This document shows positions 1 to 5,970 of a DNA stretch of 10,247 nucleotides, piece by piece; position 1 is the first letter of the stretch; each line of letters opens with the position of its first letter. Under the pieces are notes generated by a model that saw only the letters and a program-made list of their open reading frames with translations, searched no databases and had not been told where the DNA came from. The position numbers and the translations under genes were made by a program. This DNA comes from an uncultured Verrucomicrobiota bacterium (GTDB lineage: Bacteria > Verrucomicrobiota > Kiritimatiellia > CAIVKH01). Location of the stretch: positions 1 through 10,247 of the forward strand of contig CALBHI010000301.1 of assembly GCA_937894535.1 (NCBI GenBank), given 5' to 3'.

Positions 1-536
1 ACCCGGCTGCGCACCGGCGACCAGGTAATGTGGGGCAACTGAGCTGTCCGCTCCGCCAGGTAGTCGAACATCAGCGGAAGTCCAGGCGCGATGATCCCGC
101 CGATGTATCCGTCCCGGCGGGAAATCAAGTCAAAGGTAACCGCCGTCCCGAAATCCGCGACGATCAGGGGTGCGCCATATTTCACCACGCCGGCAGCGGC
201 GTTGGCCAGGCGATCCGCACCAATCGTTTCCGGCCTGGGATAGGTCAACGGGATGCCCAGGTTGAGACGATGCCCGATCCACAGGACCTCGTGCCCGGTT
301 ACGCGCCGGACCACCGCATCCCAGAGCGGGTTGAGGTCGGGCACGACCGAGGCAATGGCCGCGCCGTTCACGGAGCGTGCCCGAATGACCGACTCAATGA
401 CCCGGCCGACCGTGACGCTGTTCTGCTCCACCTTTTCGATGCGCCGCACCCGCGTCAGGCGTCCTCCCTGGTACAGGGCAAGCGAGGTGCTGGTGTTGCC
501 GATATCGGCGACGAGGATGGTTGGTTTTCGGCTCAT
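1..536 (-). CDS. coaX: Type III pantothenate kinase, 3' end beyond window
   Basis: Phosphorylates pantothenate with ATP, the first step of coenzyme A synthesis, in the cytoplasm. The 178 readable residues show the type III (CoaX) signature motifs in order: the phosphate-binding DIGNT at residues 11-15, PETIGADR at 102-109, DFGTAVTFD at 128-136 and GGIIAPG at 146-152. This fold (acetate and sugar kinase/Hsc70 superfamily) is unrelated to the CoaA type. Family members are usually about 250 residues, so about 70 are missing past the left edge. The ATG at 536-534 overlaps the uvrB stop (ATGA), so translation is probably coupled to uvrB and no separate promoter is expected. The identification rests on motifs recalled from the family, all present and in the expected order. 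There is no frameshift or stop in the visible part. Confidence 0.93.
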   Translation of the reverse strand, partial: MSRKPTILVADIGNTSTSLALYQGGRLTRVRRIEKVEQNSVTVGRVIESVIRARSVNGAAIASVVPDLNPLWDAVVRRVTGHEVLWIGHRLNLGIPLTYPRPETIGADRLANAAAGVVKYGAPLIVADFGTAVTFDLISRRDGYIGGIIAPGLPLMFDYLAERTAQLPHITWSPVRSR

Positions 537-2599
537 GGTTTGCGCGCGCTCTTCGTGCGTGGCGTCCGTTTATAGCGGACAGGAGGTTTTTCCGCCAGTG
601 TCGAGGCGGGACCGGATGCGCTGATGCCATGCGCTGACCGCAACTCCTTGAGTTGATCGCGCAACAGCGCGGCCCGCTCGAACTCGAGCGACTCGGCTGC
701 GGCCAGCATCTCACGCTCGATTTCCTGGACCACCTCGTGGACATCATACCGCCCGCCCGATTCCCGGACCACGTTTTCCTCGATTTCACCGGCCTGCTTT
801 ACCGTGGCCAAGCTGTCCTGAAGGCTCTTGATGATCTGCCGCGGCGTGATGCCGTTCTTCTGGTTGTAGGCTTGTTGCACCGCGCGGCGCTGTTCGGTGA
901 TTTCGATGGTCCGGCGCATCGAATCCGTCACCTGGTCGGCGTACATGATGACCCTTCCGTGGACGTGGCGCGCAGCCCGTCCGGCGGTTTGGATCAGCGA
1001 CGTCTCGGAGCGGAGGAACCCTTCCTTGTCGGCATCGAGGATGGCCACCAGCGAAACTTCGGGCAAGTCCAGGCCTTCGCGCAGCAGATTGATCCCCACC
1101 AGGCAGTCGAACTCGTTCTTGCGCAGGCTGCGCAGGATTTCCACCCGCTCGATCGCATCAATTTCCGAATGCAGGTAGCGGACCCGCATGTTGAAGGACA
1201 TCAGGTAGTCCGTCAGATCCTCGGCCGTCTTTTTAGTCAGGGTCGTCACCAGCGTCCGTTCCCCCCGTTCGGCCCTCACGCGGATCTCCTCGATCACATC
1301 ATCGATCTGGCCCTTCAACGGCCGCAGTTCGATCGGGGGATCGACGATACCGGTCGGGCGGATCACCTGCCGGACCACCTGGGCGGATAAATCCCGTTCG
1401 TAGGGGGCCGGCGTGGCCGAAACAAATAGGATCGGTCCGGTCACCGCCATGAATTCGTCAAAGTTCAGGGGACGGTTATCGAGCGCGCTGGGGAGCCGAA
1501 ACCCGTGTTCGACCAGGACGCGTTTACGCGCCTGATCCCCGTTGTACATGCCTCGGATCTGCGGTAGGGTCACATGGGATTCGTCGATGATGGTCAGGAA
1601 CTCACCGCCGAAATAGTCCAGCATGGTGTAAGGCCGGGCTCCCGCTTCGCGCCCGGTCAGGTGACGCGAATAATTTTCAATGCCCGAGCAGTAGCCGAGC
1701 TCGCGCATCATATCGATGTCGTACATCGTGCGCATACGGATACGCTGGGCTTCGAGCAGTTTCTGGTTGCGTTCGAACCAGGCGATACGTTCCACCATTT
1801 CAGCTTTGATCGCGCCAATCGCCGCCTCCATCTTGTACGCCGGGGTGACGAAGTGTTTGGCGGGCGAGGCCACCACCCGCTCGAGTTCCGCCTCGGCGTG
1901 GCCGGTCAACTGGTCGATGCGCTGGATCCGTTCGATGGGGTCGCCAAAGAACTCAATGCGGACAAATATGGAGGCATACGAGGGAAAGACATCCACCACG
2001 TCGCCACGAACCCGGAACGTGCCCGGGCTGTTTTCGATATCGTTGCGGTTGTACTGGATGTCGACCAGGCGGTGCAGGAAGACCTCGCGCTCCAACTCAT
2101 CGCCTCGCCCCAGTTCCACCATCATTCCGCGGTAATCCTCCGGCGAGCCGAGGCCATAGATGCAGGAAACCGAGGCGACGATGATGACGTCGCGCCGGTT
2201 CATCAACGAATTGGTGGCGGAAAGCCGCAACCGCTCGATCTCCTCGTTGATGGCCGAATCCTTTTCGATGAAGGTGTCGGTTTGCGGGATGTACGCCTCG
2301 GGCTGGTAGTAGTCGAAATAGCTGACGAAATATTCCACCGCATGATCGGGGAAAAAGCTCTTGAACTCCGCATACAATTGCGCCGCCAGGGTTTTGTTGT
2401 GGGAAATCACCAGGGTCGGACGGCCGCACCGCGCGATCACATGGGCCATGGTGAAGGTCTTGCCTGACCCGGTTACGCCCTCCAGCGTCTGGAAGCGGTG
2501 TCCACCTGCGAATCCTCGGGCCAGGGCCTCGATGGCTGCCGGTTGATCCCCCATGGGCTCGTAGCCCGCTACCACCCGGTATGTTGCATCCATGGTCAT
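533..2599 (-). CDS. uvrB: Excinuclease ABC subunit B
   Basis: Damage-verifying helicase-like subunit of the UvrABC nucleotide excision repair complex. It receives DNA from UvrA and then recruits UvrC for incision. The 688-residue protein is full length (E. coli about 673). Visible elements are Walker A GVTGSGKT at 41-48, the damage-probing beta-hairpin region YFDYYQPEAYIPQTDTF at about 94-110, the DEAD-like box DESH at 339-342, motif V-type GINLLREGLDLPEV at about 502-515, motif VI QTAGRAAR at 537-544, and a C-terminal UVR domain at about 620-657 that binds UvrC. Two in-frame ATGs lie at 2599-2597 and 2593-2591, and neither has a strong Shine-Dalgarno (a weak GTAGAG lies upstream). It leads a transcript that continues into coaX. 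I see no CTGT-N8-ACAG LexA-type box between 2600 and 2740, so SOS control is not evident. Confidence 0.98.
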   Translation of the reverse strand: MTMDATYRVVAGYEPMGDQPAAIEALARGFAGGHRFQTLEGVTGSGKTFTMAHVIARCGRPTLVISHNKTLAAQLYAEFKSFFPDHAVEYFVSYFDYYQPEAYIPQTDTFIEKDSAINEEIERLRLSATNSLMNRRDVIIVASVSCIYGLGSPEDYRGMMVELGRGDELEREVFLHRLVDIQYNRNDIENSPGTFRVRGDVVDVFPSYASIFVRIEFFGDPIERIQRIDQLTGHAEAELERVVASPAKHFVTPAYKMEAAIGAIKAEMVERIAWFERNQKLLEAQRIRMRTMYDIDMMRELGYCSGIENYSRHLTGREAGARPYTMLDYFGGEFLTIIDESHVTLPQIRGMYNGDQARKRVLVEHGFRLPSALDNRPLNFDEFMAVTGPILFVSATPAPYERDLSAQVVRQVIRPTGIVDPPIELRPLKGQIDDVIEEIRVRAERGERTLVTTLTKKTAEDLTDYLMSFNMRVRYLHSEIDAIERVEILRSLRKNEFDCLVGINLLREGLDLPEVSLVAILDADKEGFLRSETSLIQTAGRAARHVHGRVIMYADQVTDSMRRTIEITEQRRAVQQAYNQKNGITPRQIIKSLQDSLATVKQAGEIEENVVRESGGRYDVHEVVQEIEREMLAAAESLEFERAALLRDQLKELRSAHGISASGPASTLAEKPPVRYKRTPRTKSARKP

Positions 2600-2696
2600 G
2601 GCCGCACTCTACCACAGGTCCAACGCGCCGACACCACGGGAGTACGCGGGAAATCGCGTGCAGGGCCATGCGCGGAAAACAAAGACACATTTCTGG

Positions 2697-2724
2697 TTGA
2701 TTTTTTAAAACGGAAACCTAATAT
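2697..2724 (+). promoter_or_regulatory. Sigma70-like promoter of tRNA-Arg
   Basis: A -35 box TTGATT (2697-2702) and a -10 box TAATAT (2719-2724) are separated by 16 bases. Transcription would begin near 2731, just before the tRNA 5' end at 2738. The AT-rich stretch stands out against the GC-rich surroundings. Placement and match quality make this likely, although the box consensus in this lineage is assumed rather than known. Confidence 0.6.
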
Positions 2725-2737
2725 ACCGCTCTCTTAC

Positions 2738-2814
2738 GTACCCGTAGCTCAATTGGATAGAGCATCTGACTACGGATCAGAAGGTTGCAGGTTCAACTCC
2801 TGCCGGGTACGCCA
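2738..2814 (+). tRNA. tRNA-Arg (anticodon ACG)
   Basis: A 77-base cloverleaf. The acceptor stem GTACCCG (2738-2744) pairs fully with CGGGTAC (2804-2810). The D-stem is GCTC/GAGC. The anticodon stem TCTGA/TCAGA encloses the loop CTACGGA, giving anticodon ACG. The T-arm is GCAGG-TTCAACT-CCTGC. The discriminator is G and CCA is encoded in the gene. A34 in this tRNA is normally deaminated to inosine by TadA, so it would read CGU, CGC and CGA. Confidence 0.97.
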
Positions 2815-2827
2815 CTTGCGTGGCACG

Positions 2828-2856
2828 TTGACAGACCGGAAAGCCTTGGCTATACG
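2828..2856 (+). promoter_or_regulatory. Sigma70-like promoter of tRNA-Ala
   Basis: A perfect TTGACA -35 box (2828-2833), a 17-base spacer and TATACG as the -10 box (2851-2856, four of six consensus positions). The start would fall near 2863, giving a leader of about 24 bases before the tRNA at 2887. It lies entirely between the two tRNAs, so tRNA-Ala can be transcribed independently of tRNA-Arg. Confidence 0.65.
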
Positions 2857-2886
2857 GGATGAGCGGATAAGAAAAACTTTTCAGAT

Positions 2887-2962
2887 GGGGAGTTAGCTCA
2901 GTTGGGAGAGCGCCTGAATGGCATTCAGGAGGTCGAGGGTTCAACTCCCTTACTCTCCACCA
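2887..2962 (+). tRNA. tRNA-Ala (anticodon GGC)
   Basis: A 76-base cloverleaf. The acceptor stem GGGGAGT (2887-2893) pairs with ACTCTCC (2952-2958) with one G-T wobble. The D-stem is GCTC/GAGC. The anticodon stem CCTGA/TCAGG encloses loop ATGGCAT, giving anticodon GGC. The T-arm is GAGGG-TTCAACT-CCCTT. The discriminator is A and CCA is encoded. It decodes GCC and GCU alanine codons, GCC being frequent in the neighbouring genes. Confidence 0.97.
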
Positions 2963-2967
2963 TCTTG

Positions 2968-2995
2968 GCCCGGACTTCGGTCCGGGCTTTTTTTT
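2968..2995 (+). terminator. Rho-independent terminator after tRNA-Ala
   Basis: A perfect 8-bp stem GCCCGGAC/GTCCGGGC closed by a stable TTCG tetraloop and followed by eight T residues (2988-2995). It sits 5 bases past the tRNA-Ala CCA end. It ends the tRNA transcript and insulates the gene at 3095, which must have its own promoter. Confidence 0.95.
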
Positions 2996-3094
2996 GCCCT
3001 GATCACATCACCTACACGCCTTCGCGCGCATAATTATCACCCGGCCTATCTTTTCCCGCGCGCCGAGGTACATTGTTGAAAGCGGAGGTTTACC

Positions 3095-3859
3095 ATGAAG
3101 AGGTTGATTCGAGTACTCGTGTTGATGGGTTGTAGTGTGCCGATGGCTTGGTCGGCGCCGCCGGCCAATCTGCCGCCTGAACTGCTGGCCGTGCGGCAGC
3201 AGGTGATCGACGTGGCCAAGGCGAATACCTTGCGCGTCGATAACATCGCGGCGGTGCGGATCCAGTTGGATCCTTGGCTCGACCAACTGGAAAGCTGGTT
3301 TATCCAAAACCGGCCAGCCAATGAAATCGCATTGACCCAGCAGCCGTGGAAAAGCCTGTGGTACGACGATCCGACCATCGATGAGTTTTCCAATGGTTCG
3401 TTCGGTGGCTTTCAGTTGCGCCTGGACCGGGACAAGGTGTATCAGGTCGTCGAGGACGGGTACTATTTCAACATTTCGGAAAGCCAACTCTTCGTTGGGA
3501 AAATCCCGTTTACGTTCCGCACCTATCTCAAAGGTGCCTACGGCATCGTGAATCCTGCTGGTCCGAGCAACGCCGGCCAACCCTTCCTGAATGTGGTAAA
3601 CCTCGAATTCGTCTACAACGGGATTAAGTTCGGTCCCTTGCCGGATGGTCTCGACCTGCGGCGTCAAGCCCGCGCCGCGAATCTACGGTTGCTCGGCGTG
3701 CAACGGGTTCCCGGACCCATCGGTATCACCGGGAAGTTATGGAACCTCTACATCGATGAGGAACTTCGGATTTCGGCCGGATTCGAGGACGATAAACCAA
3801 ACGAGCTGGATATCTATATCCTCGTCCGGACACCCCGTACCGGCCCCACCCCGCGCTGA
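3095..3859 (+). CDS. Secreted protein, PAP/fibrillin-like (tentative)
   Basis: A 254-residue protein of unknown function. An N-terminal signal peptide (MKRLIR, then a short hydrophobic run) has a likely signal peptidase I site after AWS, residues 18-20, so it is probably periplasmic or extracellular. The start is well supported: GGAGG at 3084-3088 sits 6 bases before the ATG. The mature protein begins with helical sequence (about 28-75), then PWKSLWYDD at about 84-92, KVYQVVEDGYYFN at about 114-126, and a C-terminal stretch LYIDEELRISAG followed by a DIYILVR strand. That order recalls the PAP/fibrillin (plastid-lipid-associated) domain: W-x-LLYT, yQxId, then the YLDeDLRIsrG and FVL ending. 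The resemblance is from memory and is strongest at the C-terminus. Function would be lipid or hydrophobic ligand binding, inferred only. It converges on the GH127 gene, with 4 bases between stop codons. Confidence 0.85.
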   Translation: MKRLIRVLVLMGCSVPMAWSAPPANLPPELLAVRQQVIDVAKANTLRVDNIAAVRIQLDPWLDQLESWFIQNRPANEIALTQQPWKSLWYDDPTIDEFSNGSFGGFQLRLDRDKVYQVVEDGYYFNISESQLFVGKIPFTFRTYLKGAYGIVNPAGPSNAGQPFLNVVNLEFVYNGIKFGPLPDGLDLRRQARAANLRLLGVQRVPGPIGITGKLWNLYIDEELRISAGFEDDKPNELDIYILVRTPRTGPTPR

Positions 3860-3863
3860 CCGC

Positions 3864-5810
3864 TCATCCCGATGGCGCGGCGAGGACGGGGAACCAGGTG
3901 ATTCGCAGCCGCGTTGCGCCATAAGGAACCAGGGTGATGGTTTCCGGTCGCCGTTTCCTCGCCTTGGCTCGTACCGTGTCCTCGGGCATCAAGGGCATGA
4001 ATACAAGGTTGCCCTCGTGGATGCGTACCTTGTCGCCATGGCGAAGGACTAGTTTTCGCTTCCGGATTAGCCGCCATCCCGCAATCCGAGTGGCGTGAAT
4101 GTCCACGCAGAGGGGGGATGCATCCGGATCGAACGGGTATGCCTGGCCAGCCGTGATTCGCACCGGCGGGATTATGGTGCGGGTGGTCCCCACCCCGTAA
4201 TTCCACGGAGACTCCGGCTCGATGGTCCATGCGGGAAACGCCTTGGTGGAGCGCTTGTCATCCACCACGGTCCGTTTTTCCTTGATCGGCAACGCCATGA
4301 CCAGGGGGCCCAACGTGAAGCCCACGCTTTGTTCGGGCCCTTTTTCCGCGCGAAGTTTCATCGGTAGGTGCACGTCGATGCGATCGCCATCCTTGTACGC
4401 ACGGCGAATCGTGACAAACGTACCGGCGCGCAGGGTGCGGCGCACGGGTTTGCCGTTAAGCGTGATCGCGGCGCGTCGGCACCATCCGGGAATACGGAGG
4501 GTGAAGGACAGGATACTGGGCGTCCGTGTCGCGAAATGGAAGGTGATGCGATCACTGAATGGGTAATCCGTTTCCTGCCGAACGGTCAGCGCGTCCTTCC
4601 CCTTCCCGATCACGCAGGTTGAAGCTCCATACAGTGCGGCCATCAATCCGCCCTGCCCGTCCTCCATCCACATCCTTCCTGCATAGGCGGGCATGGCCCG
4701 GTGCACGTTGCCCGGGCAACATTCGGTGGCGGGGTTCGGACGGTAACTGATGTGGGCACAACCGATTCCGTGCGGATGGTGATTGGTCTGCGGTCCGGCA
4801 ATCACCTGGTTGGGACCCGAGAAATACTGCAAGGCGGTGAAGTCAGGCAACACCGCGCCCGGCAGTGCGTTGAAGCAGATGCGTTCCATGTCGTCGGCGA
4901 TGGACGCTTCACCGGTGCTGGCCAGCAGATGGCCCAGGCTCCATAGGAAATCCGAGATGACGCAGGTTTCATGGCCGGCATTGCTGTAGACGCCCCGGAG
5001 GTGTTCCGTCGAACTCGGCACGCCGTCGATCAGCACATGATCACGCTTTAGTTTGCGGTAGCCCTTCATCGAGGCTTCAAGCCAGGTCCGGTTGCCGGTC
5101 ATGCGGTGCAGGATCGCCCCCATCTTGAACAGTTCCATATGGCGGGGACCGTGGTCTCCGATCTTGTGGGATTTCCGCATGTTGGCCAGCGTTGCACCAT
5201 CCTTGTGCTCCCGTTGCTGGAATTCCTTGAAACAGGTTTCGGCGAGATCGCGGATACGCGCATCGCCGGTGCGTTCGTAGAGCCAAGCCATGGTTTCCAG
5301 ATTGCACACATTGCGGTTGGCGCTGTGCGGTGCGGTGTTGGACAGGTAGTGACGGGTCAGGGCGCGCAACGTCGAGGTCCGCGGGCGTTCGTCGTAGTCA
5401 GCCATGATGGCTCGGAAGAACACGGCGTGTGGCCACCGCTCGGATCCATGATCGCCTTGCAGTGTCTTCATGGCATCCGGCCCGAGGTAGCCATCCGGGT
5501 CGGGATGCGCCAACACATGATCAATCTGGCGGCGCGCCTTGGCCTTCAGCGGTGCATCATCGAGCAAGATCCCGCATCGAATCATGCCGTCGACCCAGTA
5601 TGCCACCTGCTCGTACGGCCACCATCCCGAACCACCGCGATCACCCAGCGCAAGGCGGTCGTGGCACCAGCCCTCGGTGTTGAACGGGTAACCCGCCGCC
5701 TCCAGGTTGCCGGTCAGTCCGTCGCGCTGCCGCTGAAGGAATTCACGGATCCATCCGCCCGGTTGGATGCGGGTTAATTCGAGAGGTCGCCAGGAGGATG
5801 TGGTTTTCAT
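3864..5810 (-). CDS. Glycoside hydrolase family 127 (DUF1680) protein
   Basis: A 648-residue hydrolase of the GH127/DUF1680 family, whose founding activity (HypBA1 of Bifidobacterium longum) is beta-L-arabinofuranosidase. The (alpha/alpha)6-barrel region covers about residues 10-430 and a beta-sandwich region follows from about 435. The Zn/thiolate site known from HypBA1 can be traced: E281 and C283 in the ETC motif and the pair C364-C365 in TECCPGN, with the first Cys of the pair expected to be the nucleophile. E269 (STEH) is the candidate acid/base, only 12 residues before E281 against 16 in HypBA1, so the intervening loop is shorter. WWPYEQVAYWVDG at about 63-75 and DGYLGP at 106-111 are other family hallmarks. 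There is no signal peptide, so it is probably cytoplasmic and acts on imported oligosaccharides. Related enzymes act on other sugars (for example aceric acid), so the substrate is open. There is no clear Shine-Dalgarno at the chosen ATG. Confidence 0.9.
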   Translation of the reverse strand: MKTTSSWRPLELTRIQPGGWIREFLQRQRDGLTGNLEAAGYPFNTEGWCHDRLALGDRGGSGWWPYEQVAYWVDGMIRCGILLDDAPLKAKARRQIDHVLAHPDPDGYLGPDAMKTLQGDHGSERWPHAVFFRAIMADYDERPRTSTLRALTRHYLSNTAPHSANRNVCNLETMAWLYERTGDARIRDLAETCFKEFQQREHKDGATLANMRKSHKIGDHGPRHMELFKMGAILHRMTGNRTWLEASMKGYRKLKRDHVLIDGVPSSTEHLRGVYSNAGHETCVISDFLWSLGHLLASTGEASIADDMERICFNALPGAVLPDFTALQYFSGPNQVIAGPQTNHHPHGIGCAHISYRPNPATECCPGNVHRAMPAYAGRMWMEDGQGGLMAALYGASTCVIGKGKDALTVRQETDYPFSDRITFHFATRTPSILSFTLRIPGWCRRAAITLNGKPVRRTLRAGTFVTIRRAYKDGDRIDVHLPMKLRAEKGPEQSVGFTLGPLVMALPIKEKRTVVDDKRSTKAFPAWTIEPESPWNYGVGTTRTIIPPVRITAGQAYPFDPDASPLCVDIHATRIAGWRLIRKRKLVLRHGDKVRIHEGNLVFMPLMPEDTVRAKARKRRPETITLVPYGATRLRITWFPVLAAPSG

Positions 5811-5822
5811 AGGATGGTAGGG

Positions 5823-5846
5823 TCATAACATCACGGTGCAGTCCAT
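5823..5846 (-). other. Possible leader peptide ORF upstream of GH127 gene
   Basis: A seven-codon reading frame (MDCTVML, then TGA) ends 12 bases before the GH127 start. It has a better ribosome site than the main gene: AAGGA lies 6 bases before its ATG, whereas the GH127 ATG has none that I can see. An inverted repeat CATCAC/GTGATG (5861-5866 and 5829-5834) brackets it. It could drive translation of GH127 by reinitiation, or it could be chance. Confidence 0.25.
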
Positions 5847-5908
5847 GAAAAGTCCTTAATGTGATGGATCGCCATGGTGTAAATGTCCGGAAATGACAAG
5901 ATACGTGG

Positions 5909-5924
5909 CCGGGTAAACCGGGTA
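5909..5924 (+). repeat. Heptamer direct repeat CCGGGTA overlapping the amylase -10 box
   Basis: CCGGGTA occurs at 5909-5915 and again at 5918-5924, with a period of 9 bases. The second copy runs into the TATACT box at 5923-5928. A tandem motif at a putative promoter could be an operator, but two 7-base copies in GC-rich DNA are weak evidence alone. Confidence 0.3.
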
Positions 5925-5970
5925 TACTAGTGACCGTGAAAAAGCACCTGGCGCATGAACATGATCGGAC

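Larger units (their letters stand above)
5811..5970. promoter_or_regulatory. Divergent control region between GH127 and amylase genes
   Basis: 160 bases separate the two divergent starts, so both promoters must lie here or just inside the genes. On the plus strand TATACT at 5923-5928 is a good -10 box, but no convincing -35 box sits 16-18 bases upstream, which would suit an activator-dependent promoter. On the minus strand TTTACA followed 16-17 bases later by CATTAA/ATTAAG is a weak candidate. The region also holds a heptamer direct repeat and a possible leader ORF, listed separately. Promoter positions are inferred by eye. Confidence 0.5.

Noticed and set aside
30..575. 181-codon plus-strand open frame at the left edge
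   Set aside because: The opposite strand reads the conserved motifs of type III pantothenate kinase, so this is a shadow.
1574..2467. 297-codon plus-strand open frame opposite uvrB
   Set aside because: Antisense shadow of an unmistakable uvrB; composition follows the reversed codons and no motif or ribosome site supports it.
2600..2740. Search for an SOS (LexA) box upstream of uvrB
   Set aside because: No CTGT-N8-ACAG or GAAC-N4-GTTC type site found; nothing supports damage-inducible control from this stretch.
2498..2896. Plus-strand open frame of 132 codons spanning tRNA-Arg
   Set aside because: Its middle (PVAQLDRASDYGSEGCRFNSCR) is the well-known false protein produced by translating a tRNA gene; it also runs over uvrB's 5' end and has no ribosome site.
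3125..3136. Possible lipobox (LMGC) in the PAP/fibrillin-like protein
   Set aside because: Only about six hydrophobic residues precede the Cys, too short for a lipoprotein signal, and Met at -2 is unusual; a signal peptidase I site after AWS fits better.
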